A DNA stretch of 64,000 nucleotides from Halorubrum salinum (GCF_024494575.1 NZ_JANHDO010000004.1:62001-126000); one strand, 5' to 3'; shown: positions 1-8,193, numbered from the stretch's first letter. The notes: a model not told the origin generated them from the letters alone. Numbers and translations are program-made.

Positions 1-143
1 CACTCCCGAACGCGCGCGAGGCGGTCGACGATCAGCTCCGACTGGCTCGCCGGGCTCGCCGTCAGGACCACGACACTACCGCTCGGGAGCCCCCCGCCGA
101 ACTCCCTGTCCAGCACCGAGATCCCGGTCGGAAGCGTCTCCAT
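1..143 (-). CDS. RAD55/KaiC-like RecA-fold protein, N-terminal part only
   Basis: The frame is open from the ATG at 143 to the window edge, so only 47 residues are visible. The opening GISVLDREFGGGLPSGSV (residues 7-24) is the usual entry to RecA-fold ATPases of the RAD55/KaiC group, which in haloarchaea are often signalling or DNA-repair accessory proteins. Where a Walker A lysine is expected the sequence reads ASPASQSE, so the P-loop looks degenerate and the protein may not bind ATP in the usual way. The rest of the protein lies outside the window, so the function cannot be assigned. Confidence 0.6.
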   Translation of the reverse strand, partial: METLPTGISVLDREFGGGLPSGSVVVLTASPASQSELIVDRLARVRE

Positions 144-211
144 ACGATCGCTGCCCGCTCCGAGGGTTTGGCTCTGTCGGTGACCCGCAGTCTCAGGCCC
201 CGTGCCGGTGC

Positions 212-904
212 TCACGCGACGCGCCAGTCCGAGGCGACGTCACGCCGAACGAGCCGCCGCGCGAGGTCGTCGTACGCCGACCGCACCGTCGGGTCCGAGA
301 GCGGCTCCGCGTCCGCCTCGGGAACGCGTCCGAGGACCGAACAGCCGAACAGGTCGCGGACGCCGTCGGGGACCGACCCGGTCCGCACCGCGACGACGCC
401 GATCGGCGGGCAGTCGAGCCGCCGCGCGATCGCCACCGTCTTGACCGCGTCGCGGAGGGCGGGCCGACGCAGCGGCGTCACCAGCAGACACCGGTCGGCC
501 GCGCGGAGCGGCGCGGCGACGTCGGGCGACGCGCCGGCCGGACAGTCGAGAAGCGTCGGACGCTCCGAGGACGTCGCACCGGCGAGCGACGCGAACACGG
601 CGTCGGCGTCGACGTCGTCGGACGCCCGAGGCGGCGCGAGCACGAGCGGCAGCGAGCGGCTCGGGCGGACCGTTTCTCCTCCGCGAACCGCCTCCGGGAT
701 CGTCGGGGGTGCGCCCGTCGACGCGGTGAGCGACGGCGTCGGAGCGGCCACTCCCGCCTCTGTCGCGAGCCCGTTCAGGTTCGGGAGATCCCAGTCGGCG
801 TCGGCGGCGACGACGGACGCGCCGCGGCGGGACAGCGCGCTCGCGAGCCCGACGGTCGTGGTGGTCTTTCCGCTTCCGCCCTTTCCGCCGGCCACGGCTA
901 TCAC
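212..904 (-). CDS. MinD/ParA family ATPase
   Basis: A 230-residue deviant-Walker ATPase. The P-loop GGKGGSGKTTTT (residues 6-17) carries the signature lysine of the MinD/ParA group, ADADWDLPNL (35-44) is the switch I region with the conserved aspartates, and LLDCPAG (118-124) is the Walker B strand. Haloarchaea have several MinD paralogues that position archaella, chemosensory arrays or plasmids; which role applies here is not visible. The start is the GTG at 904 because a TATA box is centred 26 nt upstream, giving a leaderless mRNA. No partner such as ParB is next to it. Confidence 0.85.
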   Translation of the reverse strand: MIAVAGGKGGSGKTTTTVGLASALSRRGASVVAADADWDLPNLNGLATEAGVAAPTPSLTASTGAPPTIPEAVRGGETVRPSRSLPLVLAPPRASDDVDADAVFASLAGATSSERPTLLDCPAGASPDVAAPLRAADRCLLVTPLRRPALRDAVKTVAIARRLDCPPIGVVAVRTGSVPDGVRDLFGCSVLGRVPEADAEPLSDPTVRSAYDDLARRLVRRDVASDWRVA

Positions 905-926
905 TGGCGGACGTGCGTCGGCATCC

Positions 927-933
927 GATATAA
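927..933 (-). promoter_or_regulatory. TATA box of the MinD-like gene
   Basis: On the minus strand TTATATC is centred about 26-27 nt before the GTG at 904. That spacing places the transcription start at the start codon and supports both the GTG choice and leaderless translation. Confidence 0.5.
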
Positions 934-969
934 GGAGGTGCGCGCGCGGTCGACCCCGGCCGGCGGCGA

Positions 970-1362
970 TCAGTCCTGACAGCAGCCGCCCGCCTCGCCG
1001 CCGAAGTCGACGGCCAGCGGGTCGGAGATGGCCTCGTTGACCGCTTCGAGCGTGTCGGTCAGTTCCTCCTGTGCGTCAAGGAACTCGCTCATGACGGGCA
1101 TCGAGTGGAGCTCGTCTTGCGCCTCCTGAACGCGCTGGAGGTCGCTGTTCGACGCCTGTCCGGTCTGTCGGGCGTGCATGAACTCCGAGCGGATCTGCTC
1201 GAACTCGTCGATCTTCGCTTGGACTGCCTCGTCGCGTTGTACCGCCGCTCGGGCCTCTTCGAAGCGCTCGTACTCGGGCGTCTGTGCGATCCGTTCGCCC
1301 AGTTCGCGACCGAGCTGCTCGACCGAGTCCCCTTCGTCGACAGCCGCCTGTTCGACGCTCAT
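970..1362 (-). CDS. YlbF/YmcA family protein
   Basis: A 130-residue, mainly helical acidic protein with the YlbF-family core (residues 15-115: EYERFEEARAAVQRDEAV followed by an EFEQIRSEF helix). In bacteria YlbF and YmcA form a complex that affects RNase Y and sporulation or competence; the archaeal role is not known. The C terminus ends GGCCQD, a cysteine pair that could bind a metal or an Fe-S cofactor as in the bacterial Y-complex, although this is inference. It is transcribed in the same direction as the MinD-like gene, 65 bp upstream of it. Confidence 0.75.
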   Translation of the reverse strand: MSVEQAAVDEGDSVEQLGRELGERIAQTPEYERFEEARAAVQRDEAVQAKIDEFEQIRSEFMHARQTGQASNSDLQRVQEAQDELHSMPVMSEFLDAQEELTDTLEAVNEAISDPLAVDFGGEAGGCCQD

Positions 1363-1494
1363 GTATGGCAGTTGGCGCGGAGCTAGTTCAACCTGCCGGC
1401 GTCGGGAGTCGTCGAGCGACGCCGGTGGCCAGACACCCCGGCCAGAACTGCCGCCCTTCGCGGGTTCAAGTGCCCGGAGGTGTTGTCACCGCCA

Positions 1495-1695
1495 ATGGTA
1501 GATCCGACTTCGGACCTCGGGGAGGACGTCGACGAGGAGTCCGCGCCGCGGTGCGTCTCGTGTGGGGGACCGGCGCTCGGCGTCGGCCGGCGAACCGTGA
1601 CGTGGGTCGACGGCGTCGACGTGACGCACAGACACTTCTGTTCGCAATCGTGTCGCGACGACTGGACGGACGAGCGACCGTCTGCTGTGAGCTGA
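1495..1695 (+). CDS. Small zinc-finger protein, function unknown
   Basis: A 66-residue protein from the ATG at 1495 (an in-frame GTG lies at 1480). The sequence GGAGGTG about 12 nt upstream could serve as a ribosome binding site. It has two cysteine pairs, CVSCGG and FCSQSC, separated by about 25 residues in a C-x2-C ... C-x3-C pattern that resembles TRASH/MYM-type treble-clef zinc fingers. No enzyme motif is visible. It stands alone between the YlbF gene and the SBDS gene. Confidence 0.6.
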   Translation: MVDPTSDLGEDVDEESAPRCVSCGGPALGVGRRTVTWVDGVDVTHRHFCSQSCRDDWTDERPSAVS

Positions 1696-1811
1696 TCGGC
1701 TCGGTCCGCCTTACTGGGTGGCGTCACGCGGCGGCGCGAACCCGATCGCCGTCAGCCGCGGCGTCGGAGCGCCGCGGGAGGATTTTTCACGACGGGGGTG
1801 GTAGTACCGAT

Positions 1812-2537
1812 ATGATATCGCTCGACGAGGCCGTGACGGCTCGACTGGAGTCACACGGTGAACGATTCGAGGTGCTTATCGATCCGGACGCCGCGCTGGC
1901 GATGAAACGCGGCGAGTTCGACGGCGACCTCGAAGACGTCATCGCAGCCGAAGACGTCTTCGAGAACGCTTCTCGCGGCGACCGACCGGCCGAAGAGGAC
2001 TTAGAGACGGTCTTCGGAACGACGGACCCCCTCGAAATCATTCCCGAGGTCGTCGAGCGCGGGGAGATACAGATCACGGCGGAACAGCGCGAGGAGATGG
2101 TCGAACGGAAGCACAACCAGCTCGTCACCACCATCACGCGCAACGCCGTCAACCCGCAGATGGACGACTCCCCGCATCCGCCGGACCGGATCGAGCGGGC
2201 GTTAGAGGAGGCCGGGTTCCAAGTCGACCCGATGGAACCGGTCGAAAATCAGGTCGACGACGCGCTCGACGCGCTGCGTCCGGTGATCCCGATCCGATTC
2301 GAGGAGGTGACGATGGCGGTCCAGCTCCCGGCCGACTATGCGGGCTCCGGACAGGCACAGATCCGCGAGTTCGGCGACCTCGAACGCGAAGAGTGGCAGA
2401 ACGACGGCTCGTGGGTCGGCGTGCTCACGTTCCCGGCGGGGCTACAAAACGACCTGTACGACCTCGTCAACGAGGTCACCTCCGGCGAGGGCGACGCCCG
2501 AGTGATCAAGGACAAAGACGAGATTCGGACGCGCTGA
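1812..2537 (+). CDS. Ribosome maturation protein SBDS homologue
   Basis: A 241-residue protein of the Shwachman-Bodian-Diamond family, which in eukaryotes helps release the anti-association factor eIF6 from the new large subunit; the archaeal aIF6 gene is also in this window at 44227. The N-terminal FYSH domain (1-90) includes the FEVLIDPDAALAMKRGE region; the helical middle domain has ITAEQREEMVERKHNQLVTT (around 99-118), and the C-terminal ferredoxin-like domain begins near residue 160. The length is normal for archaeal SBDS. The start is the ATG at 1812 in a context that follows the AGGATTTTTCACG promoter-like stretch. Confidence 0.9.
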   Translation: MISLDEAVTARLESHGERFEVLIDPDAALAMKRGEFDGDLEDVIAAEDVFENASRGDRPAEEDLETVFGTTDPLEIIPEVVERGEIQITAEQREEMVERKHNQLVTTITRNAVNPQMDDSPHPPDRIERALEEAGFQVDPMEPVENQVDDALDALRPVIPIRFEEVTMAVQLPADYAGSGQAQIREFGDLEREEWQNDGSWVGVLTFPAGLQNDLYDLVNEVTSGEGDARVIKDKDEIRTR

Positions 2538-2659
2538 CGGACGGAGCGCGGACGCCCGACGCCCTGCGTCGTGGCGGCGATCGCTCGGTCGACTTTCGAC
2601 CGGCCCGCATACGTACCGCATCCGGGGAGTTGATACCGACGCCCGTTCCGTCGTGTGGT

Positions 2660-3145
2660 ATGCACGAACGCGCGGCGGAGTTTTCCGAGGGCGTACACGA
2701 GCGGTACGGTATCGACGTCGACGTGCTGGAGTTCGACGCGGGAACGAAGACCGCGGCCGCCGCGGCCGACGCCGTCGGGTGTGACGCGGCGGCGATCGCT
2801 TCTACCATCGTGGTGTCGCTCGCCGATGAGGGGAACGGAGGCGGGTTGGGTGCCGCCATCACGAGCGGCGCGAATCGCATCGATCTCGACGCGGTCGCCG
2901 ACCACTTCGACGCGTCGGCGGCGGCGATGGCGGACCCCGATCGGATCCGCGAGACGATCGGCTGGAGCATCGGCGGCGTCCCGCCGCTCAGTCACGACGC
3001 GACGATACCGACGGTCTTCGACCCGACGCTCACGGAGTACGACACCGTCTACGCCGCGGCGGGAACCCCGAGCGCGCTGTTTGCGATCGACCCGAGACGG
3101 CTCGCCGACCTCGCCGACGCGACCGTCATCGATCTGACGGAGTGA
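2660..3145 (+). CDS. YbaK/EbsC family aminoacyl-tRNA deacylase
   Basis: A 161-residue YbaK/ProX fold protein. The family hydrolyses mischarged tRNAs such as Cys-tRNA(Pro) in trans. It carries the conserved AAIASTIVVSLAD strand (residues 45-57, holding the position usually occupied by the family lysine region) and the SIGGVPPLSH loop (101-110) that holds the glycine-rich substrate pocket. The start ATG at 2660 is 122 bp after the SBDS stop. The exact tRNA substrate cannot be read from the sequence. Confidence 0.8.
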   Translation: MHERAAEFSEGVHERYGIDVDVLEFDAGTKTAAAAADAVGCDAAAIASTIVVSLADEGNGGGLGAAITSGANRIDLDAVADHFDASAAAMADPDRIRETIGWSIGGVPPLSHDATIPTVFDPTLTEYDTVYAAAGTPSALFAIDPRRLADLADATVIDLTE

Positions 3146-3170
3146 ACCACGCGAGGCCAGAAGCCCAGTT

Positions 3171-3214
3171 TTGTTAACTCCGACTTATGAAATAACAATA
3201 CTTTTCTGTTAACA
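3171..3214 (+). promoter_or_regulatory. Palindromic operator pair and AT-rich promoter of the zinc operon
   Basis: TTGTTAAC starts at 3171 and the perfect 8-bp palindrome TGTTAACA lies at 3207-3214, 35 bp apart. Between them is AT-rich promoter sequence (TTATGAAATAAC at 3185-3196, and a TACTTTTC stretch about 27 nt before the znuA ATG). One repeat lies upstream of the likely TATA element and the other downstream of it, which is a typical way for a metal-dependent repressor to block assembly of the initiation complex. The repressor is not identified. Confidence 0.45.
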
Positions 3215-3230
3215 CGTTCTTCGATCCGGT

Positions 3231-4295
3231 ATGGACCAGTCACGACGGTCGGTGCTGAAGCAGGGAGCGGGGTTGGTAGGTACCGGTGTGACCGCGTCGC
3301 TCGCCGGCTGTTCGGGCACTGGTGGGAGTGTCGACGGCGGGGAAGGTGCGGGAGACGACTCCGGATCGTTCGGGGGCGGCTACACCGCCTTCTTCACGCT
3401 CACCGACTGGACGAACCGGGTCGCCGGCGACCGTGCGACCTTCGAAGATCCGGTCGAGGTCGGTCGGCTCGGGCACGGGTGGGAGCCCAGCGGGACGCTC
3501 GCCGCCGACGTCGCCGCCACCGACGCGTTCGTCTACCTCGACCACCCCGAGTTCGCGTGGACGCAAGACCTCGCGTCGACGCTGGAGGCCGACTACGACT
3601 CCGTGGCGGTGATAGACGGGCTGTCCAGGCTGGAGGGGGACCTGCTCGCGTGGGATCACGGGCACGGAGACGGCGACCCCGACGGAAGCGGAACCACGGA
3701 GACGGAGGACGGTCACGGCGAGGACGGCGACGGTGAAGACGGGCACGACGGCGGCCGGCAGACCGACCCGCACGTCTGGGTCGATCCGGTCCGATCGGCG
3801 GAGGTCGTCGAGACGATCGCCGCCGGGCTCGGGGACGCCGACCCCGACAACGCCGAGGCCTACGCCGACAACGCCGAGGCCTACGCCGCGGAACTCGACG
3901 AGATCGACGCCGCCTTCGCGGCGCTCACCGAGAGGGCCACGCGCGACGTGGCGGTCATCGCCGGCCACAACTCGTTTCAGTATCTGGAGGACCGGTACGG
4001 GTTCCGACTCCACTCGCCGGTCGGCGTCTCGCCGCAGAACGAGCCGACCCAGACCGAGATCGCGGACACCATCGAGATCGTCGACCGAGAGGGAATCGAC
4101 ACGATCCTCTATGATCGGTTCGGCTCGACCACGCTCGCGGAGGCGATACTCGAGAACAGCGACGCGACGGAGATGGCCGCCGTCTCGCCGGCCGGCGGCA
4201 CGACCCGGGAGTGGAACGAGGCCGGCTACGGCTATCTCGAACAGATGACGGAGATCAACCTCCCCGCCTTTCGGCGGGCGTTCGGCGCGCAGTGA
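3231..4295 (+). CDS. znuA: Zinc ABC transporter substrate-binding lipoprotein
   Basis: A 354-residue ZnuA/ZinT-type cluster A-I binding protein. It starts with a Tat signal (SRRSVLKQG) and a lipobox LAGC with Cys27, so it is probably exported folded and lipid-anchored. Likely metal ligands are His82 (GHGWEPSG), His181 in DPHVWVDP and His246 in AGHNSF. A His- and acid-rich loop at about 142-176 (GHGDGD ... GHGEDGDGEDGH) is the usual mark of zinc rather than manganese binding proteins. Residues 206-219 contain a DNAEAYA unit repeated twice. It is followed by the ATPase and permease genes in the same direction. Confidence 0.93.
   Translation: MDQSRRSVLKQGAGLVGTGVTASLAGCSGTGGSVDGGEGAGDDSGSFGGGYTAFFTLTDWTNRVAGDRATFEDPVEVGRLGHGWEPSGTLAADVAATDAFVYLDHPEFAWTQDLASTLEADYDSVAVIDGLSRLEGDLLAWDHGHGDGDPDGSGTTETEDGHGEDGDGEDGHDGGRQTDPHVWVDPVRSAEVVETIAAGLGDADPDNAEAYADNAEAYAAELDEIDAAFAALTERATRDVAVIAGHNSFQYLEDRYGFRLHSPVGVSPQNEPTQTEIADTIEIVDREGIDTILYDRFGSTTLAEAILENSDATEMAAVSPAGGTTREWNEAGYGYLEQMTEINLPAFRRAFGAQ
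3846..3887 (+). repeat. 21-bp exact tandem duplication inside znuA
   Basis: The unit GACAACGCCGAGGCCTACGC plus one C occurs at 3846-3866 and again at 3867-3887 with no mismatch. It keeps the frame and doubles the heptapeptide DNAEAYA in the linker helix of ZnuA, so it looks like a recent slippage duplication without loss of function. Confidence 0.8.
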
Positions 4296-4434
4296 GCCGA
4301 CTCCGTGTGCCCCCCTCGCGGTGCGGTGCGTCGCCTGTTGCGCGGGGGTGTCTGGCGACTGCTCCGCGTTTGGGACCGATCGCTCGCAGACTAAAAGAGC
4401 TAAACGTCCGGCCGACGCAGGGACGACACACGCA

Positions 4435-5175
4435 GTGACCGCAATCGTCGACCTCGACGGCGTGACGTTCTCCTACGGCGACACCGTCGCCGTGAGAGAC
4501 GTCTCGCTGACGGTCGATCGGGGTGATTTCCTCGGGCTCGTGGGGCCGAACGGCTCCGGAAAGACCACGCTGTTGCACCTCATGTTGGGACTTCATACTC
4601 CCGACGAGGGCTCGGTCGCGCTGTTCGGCCGCCCGATCGACCAGTTCGACGACGGCGGGCGCATCGGCTACGTCTCACAGAAGGCGACGAGCCGCGGCGG
4701 GGCCATGCCGGTCACGGTCCGCGAGTGCGTCACGATGGGGCGGTTCGCACACGCCGGGTTCGGTCGTCTCACCGACGCCGACCGCGCCGCCGTCGACGAC
4801 GCGATCTCGACGGTCGGAATCGGCGATCTCTCTGACCGACTGCTCACGGAGCTGTCCGGCGGACAGAAACAGCGGGCGTACATCGCGCGTGCGCTCGCGA
4901 GCGACGCCGACCTCCTCGCGCTCGACGAACCGACCGTCGGCGTCGACGCGGAGTCGCGCGACGCCTTCTACGCCCTGCTCGCCGACCTCAACGACGACGG
5001 GATCACCATCATCCTCATCGAACACGACATCGGCGTCGTCACCGACCGCGCGAGCCGTATCGCCTGTATCAACACGGAACTGTACCACCACGGGGACACG
5101 GAGTCGTTCGTCGAGAGCGACGCCCTCGCCGAGGCGTACGGCGCGACCGGACAGGTCGTCCACCACCACCACTGA
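4435..5175 (+). CDS. znuC: Zinc ABC transporter ATP-binding protein
   Basis: A 246-residue ABC ATPase. Walker A GPNGSGKTT is at 37-45, the Q-loop glutamine is Gln82, the signature LSGGQKQR is at 140-147, Walker B LLALDEP is at 160-166 and the H-loop histidine is His197 (IEHD). The GTG at 4435 is preferred because homology begins right after it; an upstream in-frame ATG at 4321 would add 38 unlikely residues. The protein ends in four histidines, which could act as a regulatory metal site (inference). The stop overlaps the permease start by one base. Confidence 0.92.
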   Translation: MTAIVDLDGVTFSYGDTVAVRDVSLTVDRGDFLGLVGPNGSGKTTLLHLMLGLHTPDEGSVALFGRPIDQFDDGGRIGYVSQKATSRGGAMPVTVRECVTMGRFAHAGFGRLTDADRAAVDDAISTVGIGDLSDRLLTELSGGQKQRAYIARALASDADLLALDEPTVGVDAESRDAFYALLADLNDDGITIILIEHDIGVVTDRASRIACINTELYHHGDTESFVESDALAEAYGATGQVVHHHH

Positions 5176-6320
5176 TGGCCGACGACACCGCGGGAACCGA
5201 CGACGGAAGCGACGCGGGCGGAGGCGGCCGGGCCGAAGGCGGCGGCGCGGGCGGTGACGGCAGACCCGCAGACGGCGACGCGTCCGTCCCGAGCGATGCG
5301 ACGCGAACCCGGGACAGGCGTCGGACCGTCGAGCTCGTCGGCGTCGGCTGCACCGCGGCGCTCGCGGCCGTGATGCTCGGGTTCGTGTTTCTCTACTGGG
5401 CGCAGGACCTCCCGATCGCGAGCGGGCTGTACGCGGCGTTCCGGTCGACCGGGCGAGGAATGGACGCGGCGCTCGGCACGAACGTGTTCCGGCACCCGGT
5501 CATGTGGCAGTCGATGGCGACGGGCGTCCTCGTCGGGGTCGTCGCGCCGCTCGTCGGCTCGTTCCTCGTTCACCGGGAGATGGCGCTGATCGGCGAGACG
5601 CTCGCGCACACGGCGTTCGCGGGCGTCGCGATCGGCATCCTCGTCAACGCGTCGACGGGCTGGGACGGGTCGCTCCTCCTCGTCGCGCTCGTCGTCGCCG
5701 TCTGCGGCGCGGTCGCGGTCCAGTGGCTCACGGCGCACACGGACGCGTACGGCGACGTGCCGATCGCGATCATGTTGAGCGGGAGCTTCGCCGTCGGGAC
5801 GCTGATCGTGAGCTACGGTCGCGGCCTCACCGCGATCAACATCGAGGGGTACCTGTTCGGCAACCTCGCGGTGGTCACCGTCGAGGGAGCGCGGCTCATG
5901 AGTGTGCTGTCCGTCCTCGTCGTCGTCGGCGTCGCGCTGACGTACAAACAGCTGCTCTTCATCACCTTCGACGAACAGGCGGCGCGGGTCGCCCAGCTGA
6001 ACGTCACCGGCTACAACACGCTGCTCGTGGTGTTGACGGCGGTCGTCGTCGTCGGCGCGATGCAGGTGCTCGGCGTCATCCTCGTCGCGGCGATGCTCGT
6101 CGTCCCCGTCGCCGCCGCCTCGCAGGTGGCTCGGAGCTTCCGGGAAACGGTGTACCTCTCCGTTATCGTCGGGCAGCTGTCGGTCGTCGGCGGGTTCGCC
6201 CTCTCCCTCGGCCTCGGGCTTCCCTCCGGCGGGTCGATCGTCGTCACGGCGATCGGCATCTACCTGGTGAGCATCGCCGCGTCCGGCTTCTCCGTGACGG
6301 CGATCTCCGCGCACGGCTGA
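5175..6320 (+). CDS. znuB: Zinc ABC transporter permease
   Basis: A 381-residue ABC-3 family membrane protein with about eight hydrophobic segments, starting near residue 55. The loop MALIGETLAHTAFAGVAIG (about 136-154) is the conserved region that contacts the ATPase. The first 50 residues are a Gly/Asp-rich soluble extension (GGGGRAEGGGAGGDGR) not found in bacterial ZnuB and best explained by haloarchaeal low-complexity drift. The ATG overlaps the znuC TGA (TGATG), so the two are translationally coupled. Confidence 0.92.
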   Translation: MADDTAGTDDGSDAGGGGRAEGGGAGGDGRPADGDASVPSDATRTRDRRRTVELVGVGCTAALAAVMLGFVFLYWAQDLPIASGLYAAFRSTGRGMDAALGTNVFRHPVMWQSMATGVLVGVVAPLVGSFLVHREMALIGETLAHTAFAGVAIGILVNASTGWDGSLLLVALVVAVCGAVAVQWLTAHTDAYGDVPIAIMLSGSFAVGTLIVSYGRGLTAINIEGYLFGNLAVVTVEGARLMSVLSVLVVVGVALTYKQLLFITFDEQAARVAQLNVTGYNTLLVVLTAVVVVGAMQVLGVILVAAMLVVPVAAASQVARSFRETVYLSVIVGQLSVVGGFALSLGLGLPSGGSIVVTAIGIYLVSIAASGFSVTAISAHG

Positions 6321-6371
6321 CCGCTCGACCCCTTTCCACAGACCCTTATGTCCCCGCCGCGAGTGAGGCGT

Positions 6372-6656
6372 ATGGGAGAGACGGAAACCTACACGCTCAC
6401 CGGTCCCGACGGCAACGAAGAGTCGTTCGAACTGCCCGCGGGCCTCGTCGACGTCCTCAGCGAGCAGGGCGAGGAGTCGACGCGGGTCGTAAGCGACGTC
6501 GTCGTACAGGCGATGGCCCAGCAGGCGCACGTCATCGTCCACCACAGCGAGGGCGAGGTCCCGGAGGACATCGCGGAGATGGAGGAGACCGCGGCGGAGT
6601 TGTTCGAGGAGCGGTTCGGCCAGTCGCTCGAAGACGCGCTCGGCCACTCGCACTGA
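6372..6656 (+). CDS. Haloarchaeal protein of unknown function (DUF7545-like)
   Basis: A 94-residue acidic protein with a predicted beta-hairpin start (ETYTLTGPDGNEESFELP), then helices and a His-containing end (GHSH). It resembles a small family widespread in Halobacteria that I associate with DUF7545; that label is from memory. CTTATG centred about 25 nt before the ATG supports a leaderless start. It lies 51 bp after the zinc permease in the same direction. HVIVHHSEG and the terminal HSH make metal binding conceivable, but there is no direct evidence. Confidence 0.6.
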   Translation: MGETETYTLTGPDGNEESFELPAGLVDVLSEQGEESTRVVSDVVVQAMAQQAHVIVHHSEGEVPEDIAEMEETAAELFEERFGQSLEDALGHSH

Positions 6657-6723
6657 GTTCGTTCACACAATTTTAATCCGCTCCGACCGGCCGCTTAAGC
6701 CGGTTCGACCCGTACGTTTTCGC

Positions 6724-7158
6724 ATGACCACCGACTCGGACGCGCCGGTGTTGATCTTCGACGGGGACTGTCCCTACTGCTCCGTCGCGGCCCTCGCGCT
6801 CCGTCGGCTCGACGGGGTCGTCGCGGTGCCGTGGGCGGCCGATCCGGTCGGCCCGTTCCTCGACGCGCAGTTCGGGTCGCGCCCCTTCGCGATGGTGCTC
6901 GTCGACCCGACGGAGCGGCTGGTGTACGCCGGCCGCTCCGCGGCCGAGGAACTCGCCGACCGCGCGGGAACGCCCGGGATCGTCGGCGGGCTCGTCCGCG
7001 ACAACTACGACCGGATCGCCGACGTGGTCGGTACCCTCTCGGGCCGCGGCCGCGACCCCGACGACGTCCACGACGTCTATCCCCTCACCGACGAGGCGAG
7101 CGACCGCGTCGACGACCTCCGGCCGGCGGCGAGCGAGCCGCCGGGGGCGCTGTCGTGA
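6724..7158 (+). CDS. DCC family thiol-disulfide oxidoreductase (DUF393)
   Basis: A 144-residue thioredoxin-fold protein. The family signature DGDCPYC (residues 13-19) holds both redox cysteines, Cys16 and Cys19. DUF393 proteins are thought to reduce or isomerise disulfides, but the partner is usually unknown. CTTAAG lies about 29 nt before the ATG. Its stop overlaps the GTG of the next gene (GTGA), so the two form a coupled pair. Confidence 0.85.
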   Translation: MTTDSDAPVLIFDGDCPYCSVAALALRRLDGVVAVPWAADPVGPFLDAQFGSRPFAMVLVDPTERLVYAGRSAAEELADRAGTPGIVGGLVRDNYDRIADVVGTLSGRGRDPDDVHDVYPLTDEASDRVDDLRPAASEPPGALS

Positions 7159-7670
7159 GCGGAGGAGCGGGCGGCGATCGCGGCGATCCCGACGGCGGCG
7201 GGACGTACACGCTCCTCGTCGAGCTGTCGGAGCCGACGACTATCGAGGTCGGCGCGCTCGGCGAGCACCGACTCCCGCCCGGCGCGTACGCGTACACCGG
7301 GAGCGCGCTCGGCGCGGGCGGGTTCGCCCGCGTCGACCGCCACCGCCGGACCGCACGCGGGGAGCACGACGTGCGCCACTGGCACGTCGACTACCTGCTC
7401 GGCCGCGACGAGGCTCGGATCGACCGAGTCGTTCGCAGCGTCGGCGTCGACGCCGAGTGCGCGATCGCAGGGGGGCTGCCCGCGGGACCGGTCGACGGGT
7501 TCGGGGCGTCCGACTGCGGCTGCGCGAGCCACCTCGCCGCGCTCGATGAGGACCCCGAGGCGGGGGCGGACCCCGCGTCGCAGGTCCGGGACGCGCACGC
7601 GTCGGTCACGCCGGCGCGCGGCGGTCGCGTCGACGTCGTCGCCGGCGACGAGCCGGCGCGAGAGGAGTGA
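7155..7670 (+). CDS. DUF123 (Uri/GIY-YIG-like) protein
   Basis: A 171-residue protein starting at a GTG that overlaps the stop of the DCC gene. The core GTYTLLVELSEPTTIEVG followed by PGAYAYTGSALG (about residues 15-55) matches DUF123, a family related to the Uri/GIY-YIG nuclease fold that is found alone or fused to Nth endonuclease III in archaea. A conserved HWHVDYLL motif sits near residue 76, and an ASDCGCASHL cysteine pair near residue 117 may bind metal. A role in DNA processing is inferred from the family, not shown. Confidence 0.75.
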   Translation: MSGGAGGDRGDPDGGGTYTLLVELSEPTTIEVGALGEHRLPPGAYAYTGSALGAGGFARVDRHRRTARGEHDVRHWHVDYLLGRDEARIDRVVRSVGVDAECAIAGGLPAGPVDGFGASDCGCASHLAALDEDPEAGADPASQVRDAHASVTPARGGRVDVVAGDEPAREE

Positions 7671-7692
7671 GCGTGGCCTCGTCGCGGCCGAC

Positions 7693-8193
7693 TCACAGAT
7701 CGTAGCGTTCGGTCACCGCGCGCAGCTGCTCGCGTCGTCCCTCTATCGCGTCGTCGCGAAGCGCCTGCTCTTCGGGCGTCGGCGCGGTCACGTCGGGCAC
7801 CCGCGTCGGGGTCCCGTCGTCGCCGAGCGCGACGAACGTGAAAAACGAGGACGTCGTCGGTCGCTCTTCACCTTTGAGAGGGTCCTCGGCGTGGACGTCG
7901 ACTTTCACGTCGAGGCTGGTCCGGCCGGTGTTGAACACGTATCCCTCGATCACGGCGACCTCGCCCGTCTCGATCGGGCTGATGAAGTCCACGTGTTCCA
8001 TCGAGGCGGTGACGACCTCTCGGCTCGAAAAGCGCATCCCCGCTATCCCTCCGCAGATATCCATCCAGTGGAGGACCGCGCCGCCGAGCGCGCGCCCGAG
8101 GTTGTTCGTGTCGTTCGGGAGCAGCATCTCCGTCATCTCGGTGTACGACTCGGCGACCGTCGCGGTCCCGGGGTCCGTTCCCGTCTCGTCCAT
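7693..8193 (-). CDS. Acyl-CoA thioesterase, hotdog fold
   Basis: A 166-residue single-hotdog thioesterase of the YciA/BACH type. The motif NNLGRALGGAVLHWMDICGG (about residues 29-48) contains the catalytic aspartate at the start of the hotdog helix, and TSLDVKVDV is a core strand. It would release free fatty acid or another acyl group from CoA. It is convergent with the preceding DUF123 gene; the stops are about 20 bp apart. The CoA substrate cannot be told from the sequence. Confidence 0.85.
   Translation of the reverse strand: MDETGTDPGTATVAESYTEMTEMLLPNDTNNLGRALGGAVLHWMDICGGIAGMRFSSREVVTASMEHVDFISPIETGEVAVIEGYVFNTGRTSLDVKVDVHAEDPLKGEERPTTSSFFTFVALGDDGTPTRVPDVTAPTPEEQALRDDAIEGRREQLRAVTERYDL

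Noticed and set aside
4321-4434. N-terminal extension of ZnuC from the ATG at 4321
   Set aside because: The 38 extra residues are Cys/Arg-rich and unlike any ABC ATPase; homology begins right after the GTG at 4435.
4968-6653. A 561-codon minus-strand frame opposite znuC and znuB
   Set aside because: Its composition (runs of Arg, Asp and His) is that of the reverse strand of a permease gene, and it crosses two coupled genes.
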